6,584 bases of DNA from an uncultured Actinomycetes bacterium (GTDB taxonomy: Bacteria; Actinomycetota; Thermoleophilia; Solirubrobacterales; 70-9). Position numbers and translations under genes: made by a program. The stretch is from assembly GCA_946479725.1 (NCBI GenBank), contig CAMLHB010000132.1, forward strand, positions 1 through 6,584. The letters run 5' to 3'. Of this stretch, positions 1-6,584 are shown in pieces. Position 1 is the first letter of the stretch, and each line of letters opens with the position of its first letter. The notes below the pieces were generated by a model. It was not told where the DNA came from. It saw only the letters and a list, made by a program, of their open reading frames with translations, and searched no databases.

Positions 1-138
1 GCCGTGCTTCTGGGCCGCGGCGGGATCGAGGCGATCTCGGTGAACATCGACGCGGTCGACCGCGGCCGCCGCCTCGTCGCCGCCGCCGAGCAACGACTGC
101 TGCTGGAGAAAGCACGAACCGAAGGAGCCCCCCGATGA
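1..138 (+). CDS. ppsA: Phosphoenolpyruvate synthase, C-terminal tail (partial)
   Basis: The reading frame is open from base 1 and ends at TGA 136-138, giving 45 residues of a protein whose start lies outside the window. The visible tail contains GIEAISVNIDAV (residues 8-19) followed by a basic, Ala/Glu-rich helix ending in EQRLLLEKAR. This matches the end of phosphoenolpyruvate synthase, where a GI(D/E)SxSxNPDAV-like strand closes the PEP-binding barrel. That enzyme makes PEP from pyruvate and ATP in the cytoplasm for gluconeogenesis. The usual Pro after the Asn is Ile here. Pyruvate phosphate dikinase and PTS enzyme I end differently (as remembered), so PEP synthase is preferred, but only a short tail can be judged. 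The stop overlaps the start of the next gene (ATGA), so the two are probably co-transcribed and translationally coupled. Confidence 0.65.
   Translation, partial: AVLLGRGGIEAISVNIDAVDRGRRLVAAAEQRLLLEKARTEGAPR
122..127 (+). promoter_or_regulatory. Ribosome binding site of the alcohol dehydrogenase gene
   Basis: AAGGAG lies inside the end of the upstream PEP synthase frame, with seven bases before the ATG at 135. It is the clearest Shine-Dalgarno sequence I noticed in the window and fixes this start. Its location within the upstream coding sequence fits translation of a shared mRNA. Confidence 0.75.
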
Positions 139-1172
139 AGGCCTATCAGTTGACCGAATGGGAACACCAGCCCGAGCTGCGGGAGGTGGACGTCCCCGAA
201 CCGGGGCCGGGCCAGGTCCTGGTCAAGATCGGCGGCGCCGGCGCCTGCCACTCCGACCTGCACCTGATGGAGTGGCCGCCCGGAACGCTCGGCTTCGACG
301 TCCCCTTCACGCTCGGCCACGAGAACGCCGGCTGGGTCGAGGCGGTCGGGGCCGGGGTCGACGGGGTCGACGTCGGCGAAGCGGTCCAGGTCTACGGCCC
401 GTGGGGCTGCGGCCGCTGCCGCGCTTGCCGGCTCTCGGCCGAGAACTACTGCGAGCACCAGGCGGAGATCGGCGCCTTCGGCGGCGGCCTCGGCCTCGAT
501 GGCGGCATGGCCGAGTACATGCTGGTCCCGCACCCGCGGCTGCTGCTGCCGCTCGGCGACCTCGACCCGCGCGAGGCGGCCCCGCTCTCCGACGCGGCGC
601 TGACGCCCTACCACGCGATCAAGCGCTCGCTGCACCTGCTGGTCCCCGGCTCGACCGCGGTGGTGATTGGGGTCGGCGGCCTCGGCCACATGGGCGTGCA
701 GATCCTGCGGGCGCTGAGCCCGGCCCGGATCGTCGCCGTCGACCTCTCCGACGAGCACCTGAAGCTGGCCCGCGAATCCGGCGCCGACGAGACGGTCAAG
801 GCCGGCGAGCTGGCGGCCGAGGCGATTCGCGAGATCACCAAGGGACGCGGCGCCGAGCTGGTCGTCGACATGGTCGGCTCTGACGACTCGGTGGCGCTTG
901 CGACGGCGGTGGCTAAGTTCGAGAGCGACCTGACGATCGTCGGCCTGGCCGGCGGCAAATTCGAGTTCGCCTTCGGCGCGGTCCCGTTCGAGGCGGAGCT
1001 CTGCATCCCCTACTGGGGGACGGCGGTCGAGCTGATGGAGTGCCTCGACCTCGCCCGCGAAGGCAGGATCCACGCCCACGTCGAGCACTTCACGCTGGAG
1101 GAAGCGCCGCAGGCCTACGAGAAGATGCGTGAAGGCCACCTCGACGGCCGGGCGGTGATCTCGCCCGCCTGA
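135..1172 (+). CDS. adh: Zinc-dependent NAD-linked alcohol dehydrogenase (ADH-'A'-like, medium-chain)
   Basis: This 345-residue cytoplasmic enzyme should oxidise primary or secondary alcohols with NAD, or run in reverse. It is a full-length medium-chain dehydrogenase. Catalytic zinc ligands are Cys38 (in CHSD), His62 (in GHE, followed by Glu63) and Asp153 (in LSDAALTPYH). The structural zinc site is Cys92, Cys95, Cys98 and Cys106. The Rossmann loop is GVGGLG at 179-184, and Asp203 at the end of the next strand (VAVDLS) points to NAD rather than NADP. Using Asp153 as third ligand, together with YGPWGCG, PGSTAVVIGVGGLGH and PYWGT, closely matches the Rhodococcus ruber ADH-'A' group known for secondary alcohols and ketones; the substrate here is inferred. 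The ATG is supported by AAGGAG at 122-127, seven bases upstream, and overlaps the stop of the preceding gene. It ends just before a strong hairpin. Confidence 0.93.
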   Translation: MKAYQLTEWEHQPELREVDVPEPGPGQVLVKIGGAGACHSDLHLMEWPPGTLGFDVPFTLGHENAGWVEAVGAGVDGVDVGEAVQVYGPWGCGRCRACRLSAENYCEHQAEIGAFGGGLGLDGGMAEYMLVPHPRLLLPLGDLDPREAAPLSDAALTPYHAIKRSLHLLVPGSTAVVIGVGGLGHMGVQILRALSPARIVAVDLSDEHLKLARESGADETVKAGELAAEAIREITKGRGAELVVDMVGSDDSVALATAVAKFESDLTIVGLAGGKFEFAFGAVPFEAELCIPYWGTAVELMECLDLAREGRIHAHVEHFTLEEAPQAYEKMREGHLDGRAVISPA

Positions 1173-1178
1173 CGACCG

Positions 1179-1215
1179 TAGGCGGTTGTCCCCGGTATCC
1201 GGGGACAACCGCCTA
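1179..1215. terminator. Two-way hairpin terminator between convergent genes
   Basis: A perfect inverted repeat has arms 1179-1195 (TAGGCGGTTGTCCCCGG) and 1199-1215, a 17-bp stem closed by the 3-base loop TAT. It fills nearly all of the 46-base gap between the stop of the alcohol dehydrogenase (+) and the stop of the trehalose synthase (-). Because the stem is symmetric it can form in both transcripts. There is no run of T after either arm, so it is not a textbook intrinsic terminator; high-GC actinobacteria often use stem-only terminators. It could also act mainly by protecting mRNA ends. Confidence 0.75.
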
Positions 1216-1218
1216 TGG

Positions 1219-2634
1219 TCAGGCGATCAGGGCGGCAAGGAGGTCGACGTATTCGCGCAGGCGGTGGACCGCCAGGTACTCGTCGATCACCCGCTGCCGC
1301 CCTGCCTCGCCCATCGCCCGCGCCCGCTCGGGATCGGCGAGGACCTGATTGATCGCGTGGGCGAAGCCGCCGAGGTTGCGCGGATCCTCGACCAGGCAGC
1401 CGCTCGTGCCGTCGAGGACCTGGTCCTGAATGCCGCCGACGCAGCTGCCGACCACTGGCCGCCGCTTCCACATCGCCTCGGCGACGGTCAGCCCGAAGCC
1501 CTCGGCGAGGCTCTTCTGGACGACGACGTCGGCGCGGCGCTGGATCGCGTTGACCATCGCCCCGTTTTCCCCGACGTCGAGCATCGGCAGGCTGACCACG
1601 TGGGCGCGCCGGCGAACCTCCGCTGGCAGGCCGCGCCACGCCTCGGCCACCTCCTCGTAGACGGTGGCGCCCTCCGGGTCATCGGAGACGCCGCCGGTGT
1701 CGGGGCCGGCGACGACGAGATGGAGGTCTGAATCAGCGAGGTGACGCTCCAGCATCTGCAGCAGCCCGAGCGGGTCCTTGAGCCGATCCCAGCGCGAGAC
1801 CTGGGTGACCACCCTGGCCTCGTCGGGGAGCGGCTCGTCCTGAAGGATCGTCGCCTGGCGGTCGACCCTGCCGGGGGTGCCGTCGGCGCGTTCGAAGGTC
1901 GGCGGCACATCCGAGACGTGGGTGGTGAGCCCGATCTCCCGCAGGATCGCCGCCACGACCTCCGGCTCGAGCTCCTGGTTCTTGGGCGAGAAGGGGTCGA
2001 TCACCGGCGGCATCAGCCAGACCTTCTCGCGGTCGAGCCCCTCCCAGATGTACTCGCGGCGGGAGAAGACGTAGGCCTCGGCCGGCTCGACGTAGGGGCG
2101 GAGAAAGTCCCAGGCGCCGCGGACGAGGTCGTTCGGCTCGTCGACTCCAACGTGGCAGCGCCAGACGACCCGCAGCCCCCGTTCGCAGAGCGGCTTCACC
2201 ATCCCTGCCGCCTGCGGGTCGTGGAGATAGACGATGTCGCCGTTCTCCATCAGCGGGCCGAGCGCCTCGACGTTCGCCGCCAGCGCCGACTCGTAGACGC
2301 CGCGCGCCTCCCGATCCAAGGGGCGGCCGTCGCCGGGGTCCCCGTGGAGGTGGTTGTGGAGTCGCTTGGTGACGCGGAAGAAGTCCTCACCCTCCCGCAG
2401 GACCACCCAGCGGACGTCGACGCCGGCGTCGCGAGCGTAGGGGAGGAGGGTGCTGAGCAGCTCGGCGACGCCACCGCCGCGGGCGGTCGAGCTGATGTGC
2501 CAGATCGCCCGGCCGGCGAATCCCTTTCGGGCCCAGGCGGCAACTTCTTCAATCTCTTTGAAGCGCTCGCCGAGCAGCGGCTTGAAGCGCTCGATCTCGT
2601 GCGCCGGGATCTGCACGAATTTGGGGTTCGCCAT
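1219..2634 (-). CDS. treT: Trehalose synthase, GT4 glycosyltransferase (TreT-like)
   Basis: The 471-residue protein has the GT-B fold of family GT4 and resembles trehalose glycosyltransferring synthase, which joins NDP-glucose and glucose to form trehalose in the cytoplasm. Visible elements in order: HISSTARGGGVAELL at 46-60 (N-domain glycine loop), YLHDPQ at 136-141, VWRCHVGVDEPN at 157-168 (a WRCH element typical of TreT), SRWDRLKDP at 280-288 (donor-phosphate region) and SLAEGFGLTVAEA at 375-387, carrying the GT4 EX7E pair Glu378/Glu386. Residues about 236-270 form a polar inter-domain stretch of unclear role. The ATG at 2634 gives the usual N-terminus; a weak AAGGGGG sits 11 bases before it. 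It lies 33 bases downstream of the deacetylase gene on the same strand, so it is probably in that operon. A closely related GT4 with another acceptor cannot be excluded. Trehalose would serve as compatible solute or carbon store. Confidence 0.82.
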   Translation of the reverse strand: MANPKFVQIPAHEIERFKPLLGERFKEIEEVAAWARKGFAGRAIWHISSTARGGGVAELLSTLLPYARDAGVDVRWVVLREGEDFFRVTKRLHNHLHGDPGDGRPLDREARGVYESALAANVEALGPLMENGDIVYLHDPQAAGMVKPLCERGLRVVWRCHVGVDEPNDLVRGAWDFLRPYVEPAEAYVFSRREYIWEGLDREKVWLMPPVIDPFSPKNQELEPEVVAAILREIGLTTHVSDVPPTFERADGTPGRVDRQATILQDEPLPDEARVVTQVSRWDRLKDPLGLLQMLERHLADSDLHLVVAGPDTGGVSDDPEGATVYEEVAEAWRGLPAEVRRRAHVVSLPMLDVGENGAMVNAIQRRADVVVQKSLAEGFGLTVAEAMWKRRPVVGSCVGGIQDQVLDGTSGCLVEDPRNLGGFAHAINQVLADPERARAMGEAGRQRVIDEYLAVHRLREYVDLLAALIA

Positions 2635-2667
2635 CTAGCTAGAGGCCCCCTTGGGAGTCTCGACTCA

Positions 2668-3681
<1,014 letters not shown>

Positions 3682-3688
3682 CGGCGCC

Positions 3689-3694
3689 AATCTA
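3689..3694 (-). promoter_or_regulatory. Probable -10 box of leaderless deacetylase promoter
   Basis: On the minus strand TAGATT fits the actinobacterial TANNNT -10 pattern. Only seven bases separate it from the ATG at 3681, so transcription would start at or next to the start codon, giving a leaderless mRNA; no Shine-Dalgarno sequence is present. A conventional TTGACA -35 is absent: the hexamer 17 bases upstream reads CGGGAA. The box is the mirror image in position of the one at 3748-3753. Confidence 0.55.
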
Positions 3695-3697
3695 CCC

Positions 3698-3744
3698 CGG
3701 CGTTCGTCCTTTTCCCGAAATAGATCGGAAAAGGACGAACGCCG
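3698..3744. repeat. 18-bp inverted repeat (candidate operator) in divergent promoter region
   Basis: The arms are 3698-3715 (CGGCGTTCGTCCTTTTCC) and 3727-3744 (its exact reverse complement), separated by the AT-richer 11-base spacer 3716-3726. The centre is base 3721. The two -10-like boxes lie at exactly equal distances outside the arms, so each promoter sees the same sequence, GGAAAAGGACGAACGCCG, in its -35 to spacer region. This looks like a shared control element: a site for a dimeric regulator, or two inverted copies of a promoter recognition element. It lies upstream of both predicted transcription starts, so a terminator role is unlikely. The binding factor is unknown. Confidence 0.75.
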
Positions 3745-3747
3745 ATC

Positions 3748-3753
3748 TAGGAT
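3748..3753 (+). promoter_or_regulatory. Probable -10 box of leaderless Pat-like gene promoter
   Basis: TAGGAT fits the TANNNT -10 pattern and ends six bases before the GTG at 3760. Its first three bases (TAG, 3748-3750) are also an in-frame stop, so the coding frame cannot extend further upstream and GTG 3760 is the only start that keeps the N-terminal GNAT strand. There is no usable Shine-Dalgarno sequence (GGGG at 3755-3758 is only one base from the start). Together these favour a leaderless mRNA. The hexamer 17 bases upstream is TCGGAA, not TTGACA. Confidence 0.55.
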
Positions 3754-3759
3754 CGGGGC

Positions 3760-6456
3760 GTGAGCAGCGGCTATCCCGCCCACCGCGAGGCCGACGTCGT
3801 CCTCCATGACGGCTCGACCGTCCACCTGCGGCCGGTGCGGGAGGGGGACGCGGGGGCGCTGCGGGAGTTCCTCGCCGGGCTCAGCGCCGAGTCGCGCGCC
3901 TTCCGTTTCTTTTCCGGCGCCGTCGACCTCGAGCGGGCGGCGGCGGCGTTCGCCGAGGTCGACTACGGCGAGCGCTACGGCCTGGTCGCGCTCCGCGGCG
4001 GCGAGCGGATCGTCGGCCACGGCCTCTACGTCGGCGGGCCCGAGGGCCGTGCCGAGGTCGCCTTCGCGGTTGCCGAGGAGATGCAGGGACGGGGGCTGGG
4101 GACGATCCTCCTCGCCCACCTGGCCGAGGTCGCGGGCGAGCGCGGCTACCCGACCTTCGTCGCCAACGTGCTGCCGCAGAACCACCGGATGATCGAGATG
4201 TTCCGCGAGAGTGGCCTGACGCCCGAGATCGCCGCCGAACCGGGGGTGCTGCGGGTGGAGATGCCGACCTCGTTCTCGGCCGCGGCGCGGGAGCGCTTCG
4301 AGGACCGCGACCGGCTCGCCGCCCGCGCCGCCGTCGCCGCGGTGCTCGAGCCGCGCTCGGTGGCCCTGGTTGGGGCCTCGCGCCGCGAGGGCAGCGTCGG
4401 CGGCGAAGTCCTCCGCAACCTGGTCGAGACGGGCTTCGAGGGGGACCTCTACCCGGTCAACCCCGGAGCGGAGGAGCTGCGGGGGCTGCCGGCCTACCCG
4501 AGCCTCGCGGCGATCCCCGGCGAGGTCGAGCTGGCGGTGATCGCGGTGCCGGCGGCGGCCGTCCTCGCGGTCGCCCGCGAAGCGGCGGCCAAGGGGGCGC
4601 GGGCGCTGGTCGTGCTCTCGGCCGGCTTCTCGGAGGTCGGCGGCGAGGGGGGCGAGCGCGAGCGCGAGCTGCTGGCGGTCTGTCGCGAGAACGGGATGCG
4701 GCTGGTCGGCCCGAACTGCCTCGGCGTCCTCAACACCGCTCCGGGGACGCGCCTCAACGCCACCTTCATCCCGCACCCGCCGCCCGCCGGCAACGTCGGC
4801 TTCGTCAGCCAGAGCGGCGCCCTCGGGCTGGCGCTGGCCGAGTTCGCCGAGGAGCGGCGGCTCGGCGTCTCCTCCTTCGCCTCGGTCGGCAACCGCGCCG
4901 ACGTCACCGGCAACGACTTCCTCGAGTACTGGGAGGACGACGGCCGCACCAAGGTCGGCCTCCTCTACATCGAGTCCTTCAGCGACCCCCGCCGCTTCGG
5001 CCGCGTCGCTCGCCGGGCCGGCCGCGAGCTGCCGGTGGTAGCAATGAAGAGCGGCCGCTCGGCCGCCGGCGCCCGCGCCGCCAGCTCCCACACCGGCGCC
5101 CTCCTCGCCGCCTCCGACCGCACCGTCGACGCCCTCTTCGCCCAGTCGGGGGTGGTGCGGACCGAGACCCTGGAGGAGATGCTCGACGTGGCGGCGATCT
5201 TCTCCTCGCAGCCGCTGCCGGCGGGCCGCCGGGTCGGGATCGTCACCAACGCGGGCGGCCCGGGGATCATGTGCGCGGACGCCTGCGAGGCGGCGGGGCT
5301 GGAGGTGCCGGAGACGCCGCCGGAGGTGCGGGAGCGGCTGGCCGCGATCGCCCCGGCCGAGGCCGGCCTCGCCAACCCCGTCGACCTGATCGCCGCCGCC
5401 GGGGCCGAGGAATTCCGCCAGGCGATCCTGGCGTTGGGGGCCTGGGAGGGAATCGACGCCCTGATCGTGATCTTCATCCGGCCGCTGGCGACGACCCCCG
5501 AGGACGTCGCGGCGGCGATCGCCGCCGGGGTCGCCCAGCTGCCGCGGCCGCTCCCTGTGCAGGCGGTCTTCATCACCACCGGCGAGCAGGCGCCACTCGC
5601 CGCCGCGGCCGGCGTCCCCACCTACCGCCAGCCCGAGGAGGCGGCGCGGGCGCTGGGCCGAGCCGCGGCTCACGCCGAGTGGCGCCGCCAGCCCCCGGCC
5701 GCGCCGGCGGAGCCCCCCTCCGTCGACCGCGACGCCGTCGCCGCGCTGATCGCCGAAGCCCTCGCCGAGGGGCGCGAATGGCTGGGGGCGGGGGAGTGCG
5801 AACGGGTGCTGCGCTGCTATGGCATCGCGACGCCGGACGCGCGGGTGGTCCCGGACTCGGCGGCAGCCGGCGCCGCCGCCGCGGAGCTGGGCGGGCGGGT
5901 GGCGCTGAAGGCCCACGGCGCCGGCATCCTTCACAAGTCAGAGCTGGGAGCGGTCGCCGTCGGGCTCGAAGGGGCGGAGGAGGTCGAGCGAGCGGCAAGG
6001 CAGATGAAGGCCACGCTCGCCGAGCAGGACCTGTGCCCGGAGCGCTTCCTCGTTCAGCAGATGGTGGACGGCGGGACCGAGCTCCTCGTCGGCGTCGCCA
6101 CCGACCCGGTCTTCGGTCCCGTCGTCGCCTGCGGCGCCGGCGGCACCGCGGTCGAGCTGCTCGGCGACGTAGCCCTCCGCGTCTGCCCTCTGACCCCAGC
6201 GGACGCCGCCGCGATGATCCGCTCCCTCGCCACCTTCCCCCTCCTCACCGGCTTCCGCGGCGCCGCCCCCACCGACCTCCCCGCCCTGGAAGACCTGATC
6301 CTCCGCGTCGCCGCCCTCGCCGACACCCACCAGGAGATCGTCGAGCTAGACCTAAACCCCGTCCTGGCCACCCCCACCGGAGCCACCGCCGCCGACGCCA
6401 GAATCCGCATCGCTCCATCTCAACCCCCGAAGTCCTGGCCCAGCACCTGGTCCTGA
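3760..6456 (+). CDS. GNAT acetyltransferase fused to NDP-forming acyl-CoA synthetase (Pat-like protein lysine acetyltransferase)
   Basis: The 898-residue cytoplasmic protein probably transfers acetyl or another acyl group from acyl-CoA to lysines of target proteins; acyl-CoA synthetases are the classic targets of the family. Order of domains: GNAT at about 10-170, starting with HLRPVREGD and carrying the acetyl-CoA loop QGRGLG at 109-114; CoA-binding Rossmann domain at about 190-320 (VALVGASRREGSVG at 201-214, VGPNCLGVLN at 316-325); succinyl-CoA-ligase-like domains at about 340-640 (GFVSQSGALG at 347-356, SSHTGALLA at 442-450, TNAGGPGI at 496-503); ATP-grasp domain at about 655-885 (ALKAHGAGILHKSELGAVAV from 715, ELDLNPVL at 862-869). 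The GNAT is N-terminal, as in many actinobacterial members, and opposite to Salmonella Pat. His444 sits where ADP-forming acetyl-CoA synthetases carry the phosphorylated histidine, and His725 matches their ATP-grasp histidine, so the synthetase part may still be active. The start is GTG 3760, the only one possible upstream. It is divergent from the deacetylase gene. Confidence 0.88.
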   Translation: MSSGYPAHREADVVLHDGSTVHLRPVREGDAGALREFLAGLSAESRAFRFFSGAVDLERAAAAFAEVDYGERYGLVALRGGERIVGHGLYVGGPEGRAEVAFAVAEEMQGRGLGTILLAHLAEVAGERGYPTFVANVLPQNHRMIEMFRESGLTPEIAAEPGVLRVEMPTSFSAAARERFEDRDRLAARAAVAAVLEPRSVALVGASRREGSVGGEVLRNLVETGFEGDLYPVNPGAEELRGLPAYPSLAAIPGEVELAVIAVPAAAVLAVAREAAAKGARALVVLSAGFSEVGGEGGERERELLAVCRENGMRLVGPNCLGVLNTAPGTRLNATFIPHPPPAGNVGFVSQSGALGLALAEFAEERRLGVSSFASVGNRADVTGNDFLEYWEDDGRTKVGLLYIESFSDPRRFGRVARRAGRELPVVAMKSGRSAAGARAASSHTGALLAASDRTVDALFAQSGVVRTETLEEMLDVAAIFSSQPLPAGRRVGIVTNAGGPGIMCADACEAAGLEVPETPPEVRERLAAIAPAEAGLANPVDLIAAAGAEEFRQAILALGAWEGIDALIVIFIRPLATTPEDVAAAIAAGVAQLPRPLPVQAVFITTGEQAPLAAAAGVPTYRQPEEAARALGRAAAHAEWRRQPPAAPAEPPSVDRDAVAALIAEALAEGREWLGAGECERVLRCYGIATPDARVVPDSAAAGAAAAELGGRVALKAHGAGILHKSELGAVAVGLEGAEEVERAARQMKATLAEQDLCPERFLVQQMVDGGTELLVGVATDPVFGPVVACGAGGTAVELLGDVALRVCPLTPADAAAMIRSLATFPLLTGFRGAAPTDLPALEDLILRVAALADTHQEIVELDLNPVLATPTGATAADARIRIAPSQPPKSWPSTWS

Positions 6457-6470
6457 ACCGAGCCGTCGCT

Positions 6471-6528
<58 letters not shown>

Positions 6529-6584
6529 GCGGTGGGGGTGTCCGTCCTCGGTACGGCCCTACGTCAGTTCAAGAGGCTGACGAA
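6529..6584. other. Unassigned 56-base end beyond the homopolymer
   Basis: I see no gene, promoter, RNA or adapter sequence that I recognise here. Composition is more mixed than in the rest of the window (for example TACGTCAGTTCAAGAGGCTG at 6560-6579). It may be a genuine fragment from elsewhere, joined through the poly-C run. Confidence 0.4.

Noticed and set aside
3698..3744. Palindrome as an intrinsic terminator
   Set aside because: It lies between divergent start codons and upstream of both predicted transcription starts, so it would not be transcribed from either gene.
3682..5934. Upstream extension of the deacetylase frame on the minus strand, about 750 codons across the Pat-like gene
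   Set aside because: It lies opposite a gene with clear domains, is low-complexity (Gly/Arg/Ala/Asp-rich), and the HDAC family start is at 3681. Stop codons are rare by chance at this GC content.
4146..6410. Several minus-strand open frames of 90-218 codons opposite the Pat-like gene
   Set aside because: They are Ser/Ala/Arg-rich shadows without motifs, start signals or spacing that would suggest genes.

Overview
The window is very GC-rich, protein-dense bacterial DNA. Its codon third positions are almost all G or C, and its genes have actinobacterial-looking relatives: an alcohol dehydrogenase very like Rhodococcus ADH-'A', a TreT-type trehalose synthase, and a GNAT acetyltransferase fused in front of an NDP-forming acyl-CoA synthetase. 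A high-GC actinobacterium is the best guess, perhaps of the Thermoleophilia/Solirubrobacterales type. This is inference from composition and gene content. A long G run followed by a C run near the right edge suggests an end or faulty join in a short-read (possibly metagenomic) assembly.

Layout: (1) 1-138 (+), the C-terminal tail of a probable phosphoenolpyruvate synthase, overlapping by ATGA with (2) 135-1172 (+), a zinc, NAD-dependent alcohol dehydrogenase. (3) 1179-1215, a perfect 17-bp inverted repeat with a 3-nt loop between two convergent genes, probably a two-way terminator. (4) 1219-2634 (-), a GT4 trehalose synthase (TreT-like), 33 nt downstream of (5) 2668-3681 (-), a class II-like histone deacetylase family lysine deacetylase; these two look like one operon. 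(6) 3682-3759, a 78-nt divergent control region with an 18-bp-arm inverted repeat and two -10-like boxes placed in mirror symmetry 6-7 nt from the two start codons, suggesting paired leaderless promoters. (7) 3760-6456 (+), an 898-residue GNAT plus acyl-CoA synthetase (ADP-forming type) fusion, a Pat-like protein lysine acetyltransferase. (8) 6457-6584, a non-coding end with 37 consecutive G and then 14 C, probably an artefact.

How the genes fit together: the most notable part is the divergent pair at the centre, a predicted acyltransferase (Pat-like) and a predicted deacetylase (HDAC family) sharing one symmetric promoter/operator. That is what a co-regulated reversible protein acylation switch would look like, comparable in logic to the AcuA/AcuC pair of Bacillus but built from different protein families. 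The deacetylase is co-transcribed with a trehalose-forming enzyme, and gluconeogenic (PEP synthase) and alcohol/aldehyde redox genes lie next door, so the area seems devoted to central carbon metabolism and its control. The link between acylation and these enzymes is inferred from position only.
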